Shown here: positions 15,196 to 23,494 of the stretch, in pieces
Layout of the letters: each line of letters opens with the position of its first letter
Position numbering within the stretch: the stretch's first letter is position 1
NCBI RefSeq assembly: GCF_001436115.1
Contig: NZ_AYZQ01000003.1
Span: 124,001 to 188,000, forward strand
DNA: 64,000 nucleotides
Direction: 5' to 3'
Source of the DNA: Lacticaseibacillus brantae DSM 23927
GTDB lineage: Bacteria > Bacillota > Bacilli > Lactobacillales > Lactobacillaceae
The notes under the pieces: generated by a model
Told to the model about the DNA's origin: nothing
Databases searched by the model: none
The model's input: the letters and a program-made list of their open reading frames with translations, nothing else
Program-made: the position numbers and the translations under genes

Positions 15196-17652
15196 CTAAT
15201 CATTGGCTTTGAGGGCGTCAAGCATGTCGATATGCTGGAGCTGGCGATGGGTCATGAACATGACGATGGCGGTGAAGCCCAGCATCAAACCTGTTGACCA
15301 CAGATAGCTACTCCAGGTGATGGTCAGTGGGAAGACAATTTGCGGGGTTTCGGCCTGGTGCAAAATATAAGCGGTGAGCGCATTACCGATGCCGTACCCG
15401 ACGATAATCCCAGCAACGGTCAGAATAATGTTTTCCCGGATAATGTAGGCGGTCACTTCGCGGTCGTAGAAACCGAGTACTTTGATGGTCGACAGCTCGC
15501 GCAGGCGTTCTGAAATGTTGATGTTCGTCAAATTATACAAGACGACTAGGGACAAGGTGCCGGACAACAGAATAAAAATGGCGATAACAGGATTAAGTTG
15601 TTTGGTCATCGTGGCAATGCTGCTGAGTTGATCTGCCTTGAAACTGACATTTTGCACGCCAGGAATTTTCATGGCTGCCTTAGCAAATTGCTGCTCCTGT
15701 TTGGCTGTGAGCTTCGGTTGCTTGATCAACAACGTATTTGCCGGCGCGGAACTATTCTGGTACATCACATGGCCGACATAATTGACCATAATTCCAGCCA
15801 CCGTCGCCCGCTTGGCTTGGCCAGTCGGGGTTTTATAGGTGATGGTGTCACCATGTTTCACGTGTAACAATGTGGCTAGCTTCTGGCTAATGATGATACC
15901 CTTGCCGTCCACCTTCAGCGCGTGACCATTGGTATTTTTCAACTGAATGAACTGCGGAAGTGTGCTTGAAGTGACCTGATTAAGATTCACATCATTGACC
16001 TGTTGCGCATGGGCTTTGACGCTTACCAGAGAACTAGCCACTGGCAGGACCGCGTTCACGTGGGTCAATTTTTTGATGGCGGGCGTGACCTTATCAGCCT
16101 CATTGGCGCGAATGCTGACTTGGTAGCGCAGAATATCATCCATTTGCCGGGTACCTGTGGCGGTGATGGCATCGCGAATGCCAAATCCAGTTAGAAGCAA
16201 GCCCAAGCCACCGGCAATTCCAATGACGGTCATAATCAGGCGTGACTTAAACCGGAAAAGATTCCGATAGCTCACTTTTTGATTAAAACTTAGCCGCTGC
16301 CATAGCCAGGTCCAATGTTCCATCAAAATGCGTTTGGCCGAGCGCGGGGCTTTGGGGAGCATTAATTCTGCTGGACCGACGCGCAATTGCTGCCAAATGA
16401 CGATAAGCGCGGCGCCCAACGTGCTGAGGAGGGCAAATAGGCTGGCCAAGGCGATGCTATCCCATTGGAAATAAATCACGGGTCGGTCGAAAATATACAT
16501 GGTCGTGTAGAGCTGCAAGACAAACCGCGGCAGCCAGAGACTACCGATAATCACACCCAGTGTTGTACCAAGGATGGCTGTAATCAGGGCATATCCCCAG
16601 TAATTGCGTGCAATGGTGTGGTTGGCATAGCCAAGAGCTTTCATAATGCCAAGCTGGCCCCGGGCTTCTTCAATCAAGCGGGTGATGGTGGTGAAGGTAA
16701 TTAATGCCGCAATCAAGAAGAAGAAGACTGGGAAGACATTGGCAATCGCCGAAATCCGATCTGCCGTATCGCCGTAAGCACTGAATCCTGGATAATCCGC
16801 TTGGGTCTGCACTTGATAGTTAAAAGTTTGGGCCTTGAGTTGGGCTAATTGCTGAGTGCGCGCTGGCGTTGGCTGAGCTTGATTCGCTCTGGTCAATTGG
16901 GCAATAGTTTGTTCTTGTTGCTGTGACTTAGTAGCCAGTTGGGCTTTGACCATAGGGGTTAAGCGATCAACGACTTGCGTGACTTGTCGCGTATAGTGAT
17001 CGGTGTAGCGCTGACTGTGATCAATTTTGTTAAGCCGTAACCAGACCACATTGGTGATTGGCATTTGAAGGGCAGAAGGCTTCGCATAGGCAAAGAAGGC
17101 TACAGTGCCATCGCCAATCGTTGCCGCACCGCGTTGCGTATTATCGACGTACTGAGGCGACTGCGCGAAACCGACAATGGTCAGGTGGCTAGTTTTGAAA
17201 CCTTGACCACTGAGGGTGAGGGTCTGGCCTAGTCGATAATGGTATTTACTGGCAGCGCGGGCATCAAGCACAATTTCACGATTGGTTTTGGCGAGGCGCC
17301 CTTCGGTGAGGCGGGGCCGATTCAAGTTTGTTGGCTGTGAATAGAAGGCCACGACTTCGCCGGCCTTCGTTTGAACTTGCCGATAACGCGCGCGGCTGAC
17401 AGTGACGGCAGCTTTTTGCTGCCAAGCAACTTGGTCGGCCTTTGAGAAACCGGCCGGACTGATAAGTTGGATATCGGCTAACTGTTGTTGGTCGAGTTCA
17501 TGGGTGGCGCTGTCTTTAAGGGCGGGGCCAATGCCACGCACACCGACAAAGAGCAAAACACCAAGGAAGATAATCATGACAATGGCAATGAAGCGGCCAA
17601 AATGTTGCGTGATATCGCGCCACAGTTTCTTATTGAGAATTGACATGGTCAT
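15196..17652 (-). CDS. ABC transporter permease with two FtsX domains
   Basis: About 818 residues. An N-terminal membrane helix (about 22-42) is followed by a large extracellular domain, an FtsX domain with three helices (about 300-440), a second helix and extracellular domain (about 475-680) and a second FtsX domain at the C-terminus. This duplicated layout is that of exporters of peptides, lipids or antimicrobials. The start is chosen at ATG 17652, which overlaps the ATPase stop as TGATG; GTG 17658 and ATG 17646 are alternatives. It pairs with the ATPase upstream. Substrate unknown; resistance to a membrane-active compound is one possibility. Confidence 0.88.
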   Translation of the reverse strand: MTMSILNKKLWRDITQHFGRFIAIVMIIFLGVLLFVGVRGIGPALKDSATHELDQQQLADIQLISPAGFSKADQVAWQQKAAVTVSRARYRQVQTKAGEVVAFYSQPTNLNRPRLTEGRLAKTNREIVLDARAASKYHYRLGQTLTLSGQGFKTSHLTIVGFAQSPQYVDNTQRGAATIGDGTVAFFAYAKPSALQMPITNVVWLRLNKIDHSQRYTDHYTRQVTQVVDRLTPMVKAQLATKSQQQEQTIAQLTRANQAQPTPARTQQLAQLKAQTFNYQVQTQADYPGFSAYGDTADRISAIANVFPVFFFLIAALITFTTITRLIEEARGQLGIMKALGYANHTIARNYWGYALITAILGTTLGVIIGSLWLPRFVLQLYTTMYIFDRPVIYFQWDSIALASLFALLSTLGAALIVIWQQLRVGPAELMLPKAPRSAKRILMEHWTWLWQRLSFNQKVSYRNLFRFKSRLIMTVIGIAGGLGLLLTGFGIRDAITATGTRQMDDILRYQVSIRANEADKVTPAIKKLTHVNAVLPVASSLVSVKAHAQQVNDVNLNQVTSSTLPQFIQLKNTNGHALKVDGKGIIISQKLATLLHVKHGDTITYKTPTGQAKRATVAGIMVNYVGHVMYQNSSAPANTLLIKQPKLTAKQEQQFAKAAMKIPGVQNVSFKADQLSSIATMTKQLNPVIAIFILLSGTLSLVVLYNLTNINISERLRELSTIKVLGFYDREVTAYIIRENIILTVAGIIVGYGIGNALTAYILHQAETPQIVFPLTITWSSYLWSTGLMLGFTAIVMFMTHRQLQHIDMLDALKAND

Positions 17653-18353
17653 CACCACTCAATCTGGCTGACGGGCAGGGGGTCAGGCTGATCGGTCACA
17701 GAGCGTACTTGGGCATCATTAATGTGAATCACCCGATCCGCCATTTTGGCCAGTTCAGCATTGTGCGTGATAATCATCACGGTTTTGTGATCACGGCGTG
17801 CCGCTTGTTCCAGAAGTGTCAGCACCTGTTTGCCTGTTTCATAATCGAGGGCGCCAGTGGGCTCATCACAGAGCAGCAGTTTTGGATTCTTAGCGAGTGC
17901 ACGGGCAATCGCCACGCGCTGTTGCTCACCACCGGATAATTGGGATGGAAAGTTGTTCAACCGTTGCCCCAGGCCAACTTGCGCGAGCACCGTCGTGGCA
18001 TCAAGGGCATCGGGCACGATTGAAGCCGCTAATTCGACATTTTCTTTGGTGGTCAGGTTGGGGATGAGATTATAGAACTGGAAGACGAAACCAACGTCAT
18101 TACGACGATATTCGGTCAATTGGCGAGCATTAAACCCAGAAATATCCACGCCATCAATGACCACTGCGCCTTCACTCGGTGAGTCCATCCCGCCTAAAAT
18201 ATTTAGAATAGTCGATTTACCCGCGCCGCTGGGGCCGAGAATCACAGTCAGACTGCCTTGTTCAACTGCAAAAGATAAGTCGCGGTTAGCAAAAATTTCA
18301 GTTTCTCCCATATGATAACGTTTGGTGACATGTTCCACTTCAATGTAAGCCAT
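17652..18353 (-). CDS. ABC transporter ATP-binding protein (MacB/LolD-like)
   Basis: 233 residues with Walker [10 protein letters not shown] near 40, Q-loop [10 protein letters not shown] near 92, signature [15 protein letters not shown] near 140 and Walker [13 protein letters not shown] near 160, followed by the H-loop THN. The LTxxENVEL segment and 230-residue size match the ATPases that serve FtsX-type permeases. It is coupled to the permease through a one-base TGATG overlap. A GGAGGAAAAAC-type ribosome site precedes the start. Confidence 0.94.
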   Translation of the reverse strand: MAYIEVEHVTKRYHMGETEIFANRDLSFAVEQGSLTVILGPSGAGKSTILNILGGMDSPSEGAVVIDGVDISGFNARQLTEYRRNDVGFVFQFYNLIPNLTTKENVELAASIVPDALDATTVLAQVGLGQRLNNFPSQLSGGEQQRVAIARALAKNPKLLLCDEPTGALDYETGKQVLTLLEQAARRDHKTVMIITHNAELAKMADRVIHINDAQVRSVTDQPDPLPVSQIEW

Positions 18354-18384
18354 GTTTTTCCTCCGTTATAACGATGATTGCAAG

Positions 18385-18413
18385 AAAACCGTCACTCTAA
18401 AAGTGGCGGTTTG
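18385..18413 (-). terminator. Weak intercistronic terminator
   Basis: On the minus strand AAACCGCCACT pairs with AGTGACGGTTT (one mismatch) and TTC follows. It separates the hydrolase from the ABC genes and has only a short T-run, so read-through is likely. Confidence 0.55.
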
Positions 18414-18420
18414 CGATAAT

Positions 18421-19353
18421 TTATTTGAAATAAGGCGTGATGAAATCACTGACCCGTTGCTGATAACGGCCTGGATCGATCCAGTAGCTTTCAGCGTGAA
18501 TCGCACCAGGCACAATCCATAAGTCTTTTGGACCGGTGCTGGCGGCGTAATTTTTCTGGGCCATCCAGGTCGGGACATAATCATCAGCTGACCCGTGAAT
18601 CACAAACAGCGGCCGGCGATTGTGGGTGAGGGCCTTGGTCACATCGACCACCTTGAACGGATAACCGAGGCGGCGATAATTAATAAAACTAGCCATCGGG
18701 ACCAATGGATTCCGTGGCAGATGGAAGAGCTTGCGAATTAAGTAGCTTAATTCATCGTCTAAACTAGTGTAGCTGCAATCGGCCACGATTGCTTTGACTT
18801 GGCGGGGTAAGGTAGGTTCGCCAGCAACGAGACTGACAGTTGCACCACCCATGCTCGTCCCAAAGAGTAAGATTTCGCTGTCGTCACCGAGTTTAGTAAT
18901 AATATGTTGAATCCAGTCGAGGTAATCGAGACGATCGAGCCAGCCGAAACTAATGTAATCGCCATCCGAATCGCCATGGCCGCGGTCGTCTGGCATCAGA
19001 ACATTGAAACCCAAGTTGTAGAACATATGCGCGTAGTTGCTCATCGTGATCCCCGTACCTTTGTAGCCGTGACCAACAATGACGGCCTTTTTACTATGCG
19101 GATGCGGAATCCAGAGGGCAGAAATGTGGGCGTTATCAGGCGTGGTGAGCTCCCAGACATCTAAGTCAGGGCGAGCTTGAACCCAATCAACGTGAGAATA
19201 ATAAAGTGAGGCATATTTTTGCATATAGTCGCTGGCATCAGGAATGTAATTAATGCGTTTAAAAGCATAAGTATACAGTTTCTCGGCAGCGGCTAATGTG
19301 CCGGCAGTGAGTAGGAGCGGCGTGACCGTTCCCAAGATCCGACTTGTTTTCAT
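18421..19353 (-). CDS. Membrane-anchored alpha/beta hydrolase
   Basis: 310 residues. The N-terminus MKTSRILGTVTPLLLTAGTLAAA is a signal anchor, so the enzyme probably sits on the outer membrane face or is secreted. The hydrolase core shows the oxyanion region VGHGYKGTG, DDRGHGDSDG, the nucleophile elbow GTSMGG (Ser near 185), the acid in HGSADDYVP near 265 and the His in PGAIHAES near 290. This is the BAAT/prolyl-oligopeptidase-like family common in Lactobacillaceae. ATG 19353 with AAAGGAG nine bases upstream is preferred over 19389. It is the first gene on the same strand as the ABC exporter. Confidence 0.88.
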   Translation of the reverse strand: MKTSRILGTVTPLLLTAGTLAAAEKLYTYAFKRINYIPDASDYMQKYASLYYSHVDWVQARPDLDVWELTTPDNAHISALWIPHPHSKKAVIVGHGYKGTGITMSNYAHMFYNLGFNVLMPDDRGHGDSDGDYISFGWLDRLDYLDWIQHIITKLGDDSEILLFGTSMGGATVSLVAGEPTLPRQVKAIVADCSYTSLDDELSYLIRKLFHLPRNPLVPMASFINYRRLGYPFKVVDVTKALTHNRRPLFVIHGSADDYVPTWMAQKNYAASTGPKDLWIVPGAIHAESYWIDPGRYQQRVSDFITPYFK

Positions 19354-19474
19354 AACCAACGACTCCTTTGTGTTCTCTCTAGCTTTCATTATACCGAATT
19401 TACGGGAACAATAGCCATTTGGCGTCTGATTGCGTATAATTAAGACAAATTACACCTGTCTTTTAGGAGGAAAT

Positions 19475-20410
19475 ATGAGCAAGTTTAAGTTGTTTGCTTT
19501 AAATGGGAACCTACCCCTCGCAGAAAAAATTTCTCAAGAAGTCGGCGTTGAACTGTCTTCAGCGTCCGTGAAGCACTTTGCCGATGGTGAAATTCAAATC
19601 GATATTAACGAAAGTGTCCGCGGCGCAGACGTCTTCGTTATTCAACCCGTGTCTGACCCCGTTAACGAGAACTTCATGGAATTGATGATTATGGTTGATG
19701 CCTTACGGCGTGCCAGTGCCCATGCGATTCATGTTGTGGTGCCATATTATGGTTACGCGCGGGCCGATCGCAAGGCTCGTTCCCGCGAACCAATTACGGC
19801 CAAACTCATTGCCAATATGTTGGAAATGGACGGGATTGACCGCATTATCGCCGTTGATCTCCATGCGGATCAGTTGCAAGGGTTCTTCGATATCCCAGTG
19901 GACCACCTTCAAGCAATGCCACTGTTGGCCCAGTACTTGAAGAGCCAAAAGATTGGCGACAATCTGGTCGTGGTTGCGCCTGACCACAGTGGTACCAAGC
20001 ATGCCCGCCAATTGGCTGAACTCTTAGGCGCGCCGATTGCAATTATCGACAAGCGCCCTGGCGATGACAATGTTGGGGTCATCGGGGATGTGGCCGGCAA
20101 ACACGCCATCATTATTGATGACATGATTGATACCGGTCGCCGGGTTGAAGATTCAGTCACAGCTTTACGGGCTGAAGGCGCTTTGGATATTTATGCGGTC
20201 GCCACGCACGGGGTTCTTTCTGCCGGCGCGAGCGAACGTTTAGCTGCGCAGAACCTTAAGCAAATCGTCTTGACTGATACCATTGATATCCCCCAAGAAG
20301 ATCAGCTCGACAACATGGTGATTCTATCCGTTGGCCCAATGTTAGGCCAGGCCATGCAATTGATTAGTAGCAACCAATCCATCCACCCACTCTTTGAACC
20401 CCGCGATTAA
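19475..20410 (+). CDS. prs: Ribose-phosphate pyrophosphokinase paralogue
   Basis: 311 residues, PRPP synthetase family (ribose-5-phosphate + ATP to PRPP, the entry to purine, pyrimidine, His and NAD synthesis). Conserved parts are KHFADGEIQIDI, PYYGYARADRKARSREPITA and DLHADQLQGFFDIPVDHL. Two loops differ from the textbook enzyme: the pyrophosphate-side loop reads VAPDHSGTKHAR rather than SPDxGGxxRAR, and the ribose-phosphate loop reads DDMIDTGRR rather than DDxIDTAGT. It is likely the second Prs found in many lactobacilli. Activity and regulation may be altered. ATG 19475 follows AGGAGGAAAT. Confidence 0.85.
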   Translation: MSKFKLFALNGNLPLAEKISQEVGVELSSASVKHFADGEIQIDINESVRGADVFVIQPVSDPVNENFMELMIMVDALRRASAHAIHVVVPYYGYARADRKARSREPITAKLIANMLEMDGIDRIIAVDLHADQLQGFFDIPVDHLQAMPLLAQYLKSQKIGDNLVVVAPDHSGTKHARQLAELLGAPIAIIDKRPGDDNVGVIGDVAGKHAIIIDDMIDTGRRVEDSVTALRAEGALDIYAVATHGVLSAGASERLAAQNLKQIVLTDTIDIPQEDQLDNMVILSVGPMLGQAMQLISSNQSIHPLFEPRD

Positions 20411-20434
20411 CTGCGAGAATATTCAAAAAAGCAG

Positions 20435-20463
20435 GTGACTTTATACAACTGTTCTGATATACT
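20435..20463 (+). promoter_or_regulatory. Promoter of tRNA-Lys
   Basis: GTGACT (20435-20440), 17 bases, TATACT (20458-20463), 29 bases before the tRNA. Confidence 0.6.
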
Positions 20464-20492
20464 ATTTAAGTTGTCAATTTGAGAACAGTTTT

Positions 20493-20565
20493 GGGTGGTT
20501 AGCTCAGCTGGCAGAGCAACGGACTCTTAATCCGTGGGTCCAGGGTTCGATCCCCTGACCACCCA
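20493..20565 (+). tRNA. tRNA-Lys(CUU)
   Basis: A complete cloverleaf of 73 bases. The acceptor stem GGGTGGT pairs with ACCACCC, the anticodon arm is ACGGA-CTCTTAA-TCCGT with anticodon CTT, and the T-arm is CAGGG-TTCGATC-CCCTG. The discriminator is A and CCA is not encoded. It reads AAG lysine codons. It stands alone, with its own promoter and terminator. Confidence 0.97.
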
Positions 20566-20571
20566 GCAAAC

Positions 20572-20608
20572 AAAAAGCCGTCGAATCGAAATGATTCGGC
20601 GGTTTTTT
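20572..20608 (+). terminator. tRNA-Lys terminator (copy A of a repeated terminator)
   Basis: AAAAAGCCGTCGAATC pairs with GATTCGGCGGTTTTT. A 31-base exact core starting here recurs at 22423, after the ABC gene. Confidence 0.92.
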
Positions 20609-20760
20609 CGTGTCCAAAGAAAGCTTGTCTTAATATTAGATGAGAGGTAAACTTATCGTATTCTAATTTTCGGAATGAATCCCACGCGAGAGGAGTTTAG
20701 CCAATGTAGGCCACCAGTGAGTCGACAAATACACAAACAAATAAAGTTGAGGAATAGCTT

Positions 20761-22419
20761 ATGAATACGCGGTTTATCAAAAACCATCCCCTCCTCTGCT
20801 CTGTTTTTTGTGCGGTCCTCATTGTGCATGCCGTATTGGTTGTCAGTTACGCGCTTGTGATTCAATTTCTGACCATGGTTGTGACACGTTCGGTCACCAT
20901 CAACTTCTTTGTGTTGCTATTAATGGTGGTCGCGTTTGCCGTGACCATGGCAGTGGTTGGGTTCCGTGGGGGCTTCATCAAACAGAAGCTTGAGACAGTT
21001 TATCTTTATGATGTAAGGGTGGCACTATTTACAAAGATGGTGCACCAGCCGGTTGGCAGAATTCTGACCCAACAAGTCGGGAACAGCGTGGCCCAGTTGA
21101 CCAATCAATTGGAGTTGCTGCGCACGAATTATTTGAGTGCCATGCTTGAGATGATGAGCCTAGCCTTACAATTTGGCTTGGCTTTTGGTTACGCGTTGTT
21201 CTTGAATGGCGGCTTAGCGATCACGATTTTGTTACTGGAGATCCCGGCGGTACTAGTTCCAATTCTTGCCAAGAACATTTTGGCGAAAGCTAAGACGCCT
21301 GTGATTACGCAGATGGCGCATTACACGGCAACAATGACGAACTGGGTCCAAGGCCTCACGACAATCAAGAATTTTGGGCGCGAGTCGACGTTTACGCGGT
21401 TACACGAACAAGAAGCTCAGGCGCTCACAGCTGCTGAACAACATGATATTCTGATTCGCAAAATTATTGCTGGTCTGTCCGCGCTTTCAGGAGATGCGGT
21501 GTACTTAGGGACCTGGCTGATTGGGACGTACTTGGTTTTACATCGGCAACTTGGCGTGCCGCAGTTAATGGCCTTCGCTCAATTGTCGGTGTCAATTTCA
21601 TTTCCGGTCGAAGCATTGACTGATATGCTGACAGAGTTGCTGGGTGGGCGCCAGTTGTTTGCCCGCTACCAGAAGCAGCTGACAGCGGACATGCCACTGG
21701 CCAAACTGATTACCGCGCCAACGGCACCGGCACAATCTTTTCTAGCATTTGACCATGTCAGTGTGGCCGCGGCCGATAAGGAGATTCTGCATGACATTAA
21801 TTTACACTTTCAAGCAAAAGATCGGGTTGTGGTCGTTGGTGAAAGCGGTGCGGGCAAGTCGACGTTAGTGAATACCATTTTTGGGTATCAATCCCAGGTG
21901 AGTGGCAGAGTCTTTGTGGCGGGAGTGCCAGTATCGTCTAGTACCGCGCAATTCGTGACTGATGCGATTGGATTCCAATCGCAAAAAACATTTATCTTTG
22001 ACGCGTCAGTCCGCGATAATCTGACGTTGTTTGACGACCAAGTGAGTGAAGCAGCTATCATGCACGTTCTCGCTGCAGTCCATCTGGATACCTGGGTGGT
22101 CAATCAACCAGCCGGCTTAGCAACGCTAATTGGGACAAGCGGCAATGAATTATCTGGTGGTGAGCGGCAACGGTTGGCGTTGGCTCGGAATTTGCTGAAG
22201 CCAAAACATTTTTTGGTTCTCGATGAATTGACCAGTGGCTTGGACCAACAACATGCCAAAATGGTGGAACAAGTGCTTTTTTCTTTGCCGATGGGCTTTA
22301 TGCTCATCACCCACCAATTTGACGCCGAACTGCTCCAACAGGCCGATTATGTGGTCCAAATTAAACAGCATCAGGCCAAGGTTCTTAGTCCAGCTGCTAT
22401 CCAAGCATTGCTGAGCTAA
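20761..22419 (+). CDS. ABC half-transporter (fused permease and ATPase)
   Basis: 552 residues. Five to six hydrophobic segments occupy about 10-300, then the ATPase has Walker A GESGAGKST near 362, signature NELSGGERQRLALARNL near 463 and Walker B FLVLDELTSGLD near 485. Walker B reads LDEL where LDEP is usual. This is the exporter-type half-transporter group (CydC/lipid or multidrug exporter-like) and it must dimerise; no partner gene is adjacent. The GAGGA site is seven bases before ATG. The gene is bracketed by two near-identical terminators next to a tRNA gene, a sign that it may be an insertion. Confidence 0.88.
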   Translation: MNTRFIKNHPLLCSVFCAVLIVHAVLVVSYALVIQFLTMVVTRSVTINFFVLLLMVVAFAVTMAVVGFRGGFIKQKLETVYLYDVRVALFTKMVHQPVGRILTQQVGNSVAQLTNQLELLRTNYLSAMLEMMSLALQFGLAFGYALFLNGGLAITILLLEIPAVLVPILAKNILAKAKTPVITQMAHYTATMTNWVQGLTTIKNFGRESTFTRLHEQEAQALTAAEQHDILIRKIIAGLSALSGDAVYLGTWLIGTYLVLHRQLGVPQLMAFAQLSVSISFPVEALTDMLTELLGGRQLFARYQKQLTADMPLAKLITAPTAPAQSFLAFDHVSVAAADKEILHDINLHFQAKDRVVVVGESGAGKSTLVNTIFGYQSQVSGRVFVAGVPVSSSTAQFVTDAIGFQSQKTFIFDASVRDNLTLFDDQVSEAAIMHVLAAVHLDTWVVNQPAGLATLIGTSGNELSGGERQRLALARNLLKPKHFLVLDELTSGLDQQHAKMVEQVLFSLPMGFMLITHQFDAELLQQADYVVQIKQHQAKVLSPAAIQALLS

Positions 22420-22421
22420 TC

Positions 22422-22460
22422 AAAAAAGCCGTCGAATCGAAATGATTCGGCGGCTTTTTT
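22422..22460 (+). terminator. Terminator of the ABC gene (copy B of the repeated terminator)
   Basis: Stem AAAAAAGCCGTCGAATC with GATTCGGCGGCTTTTTT. It shares a 31-base exact core and the flanking TTTTTTCGTG with the tRNA-Lys terminator 1.85 kb upstream. Confidence 0.92.
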
Positions 22461-22473
22461 CGTGGTGATTCTA

Positions 22474-22998
22474 TTAGAACTGATAGGCGGGATCATTCCC
22501 GATATCGTCTGGGGTTAAGGTATAGCGGCCATCATCAGCGGCTTGGAAATGATGATTGGCTAATAGGTGAGCGGCTACAGTATTTGCTGCTGGAACAGTG
22601 GCCGTAAGTTCGGTCAGGCCAAGTTCAAAGAAGGCAAACCCAATCATGCGCGGCAGGACTTCACCCATCACGCCTTGAGCTTGAACTGTTGGCAGCAATT
22701 CAAACTGCACTTGCGCTTGCTGATCATGGATTTCGAGCAACCCGAAGCTCCCGAGAAAGGCCTGAGTCAGGCGATCTTCAATCCCGTAAAGCAAGGCTTG
22801 GTTGCTCATTACCAATCGCATGGCTTGATTGACATAAGTCACAGTGTCTGTAATTTGAGCGTCAGCTTGCCGTCCGCTTCCCGTGGCCACGCTTTGATCA
22901 TGCCGTAAGGCAAAGATATCTTTGACCGTAAAGCTTGTCAGCCAATCCATGGTGTAATGAGCTGACATAATGGGATGATATTTTTCAAAACTTGCCAC
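22474..22998 (-). CDS. GNAT family N-acetyltransferase
   Basis: 174 residues of the RimJ/RimL-like group, which transfer acetyl from acetyl-CoA to amino groups. The beta4-alpha4 region (GEVLPRMIGFAFFELGLTEL, then TVPAANTVAAHLLANHHF) is the recognisable part. The acetyl-CoA P-loop is degenerate (VQAQGVMGEV). The start is GTG 22998, with AGGAGG seven bases upstream; the longer frame to 23172 runs through the upstream gene. The stop of that gene overlaps this SD, so the two are coupled. Substrate unknown. Confidence 0.8.
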   Translation of the reverse strand: MASFEKYHPIMSAHYTMDWLTSFTVKDIFALRHDQSVATGSGRQADAQITDTVTYVNQAMRLVMSNQALLYGIEDRLTQAFLGSFGLLEIHDQQAQVQFELLPTVQAQGVMGEVLPRMIGFAFFELGLTELTATVPAANTVAAHLLANHHFQAADDGRYTLTPDDIGNDPAYQF

Positions 22999-23008
22999 AG
23001 TAGTCCTC

Positions 23009-23335
23009 CTATAAAATGCCGTGTTGATGCTCGTCAACAATCGGAGCGTTGAAGTTATTGTGATAGTAATCAGCGTCAATGACCTTATATTTGCCATTGG
23101 TAAACTTGGAAATGATTTGATTATAATGGGCCAGCTGAATTTCACTATCCGGTAAGGCAATTTCCAGGTCATGGTTGTTGGTAATTGAGATGTGGAGAAT
23201 GTCTGGCCCGAAGAATTGGTTCAGGTCGGCGGGAGAGGTCTGTTCAGTATATGGAAGGAAGAATGACATTTTTGCGGTCGAAAAAGCCGCAAATTCGCCA
23301 TTTGGGAATCCTTGATCGGCTAAAGTCTTGGTCAT
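23009..23335 (-). CDS. Unknown small protein, 108 residues
   Basis: I do not recognise the family. It is soluble, acidic and aromatic, and it reads MTKTLADQGFPNGEFAAF at the N-terminus, with a strand-rich middle (ILHISITNNHDLEIALPDSE) and a C-terminal YHNNFNAPIVDEHQHGI. ATG 23335 is chosen with GTGAGGCG upstream; GTG 23350 is possible. It is the first gene of a two-gene unit with the acetyltransferase, so it may act on the same substrate. That is inference. Confidence 0.65.
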   Translation of the reverse strand: MTKTLADQGFPNGEFAAFSTAKMSFFLPYTEQTSPADLNQFFGPDILHISITNNHDLEIALPDSEIQLAHYNQIISKFTNGKYKVIDADYYHNNFNAPIVDEHQHGIL

Positions 23336-23410
23336 GACAACGCGCCTCACTTTTCTGCAATTTTGGAGTTAAGTTTACCACAAATGTAACAAGCACGGTA
23401 ATTGCCTCCC

Positions 23411-23470
23411 TTGCTGATGGCGCCTACACTTGGTACTATTGTGAAGATAACGCCACCATTTAGCGGCGTT
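23411..23470 (+). promoter_or_regulatory. ackA promoter and leader hairpin
   Basis: TTGCTG (23411-23416), 17 bases, TACTAT (23434-23439). In the leader AACGCC (23449-23454) and GGCGTT (23465-23470) form a hairpin ending 11 bases before the SD. Confidence 0.6.
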
Positions 23471-23494
23471 TGGATGACAAGGAGGAAATAACGC

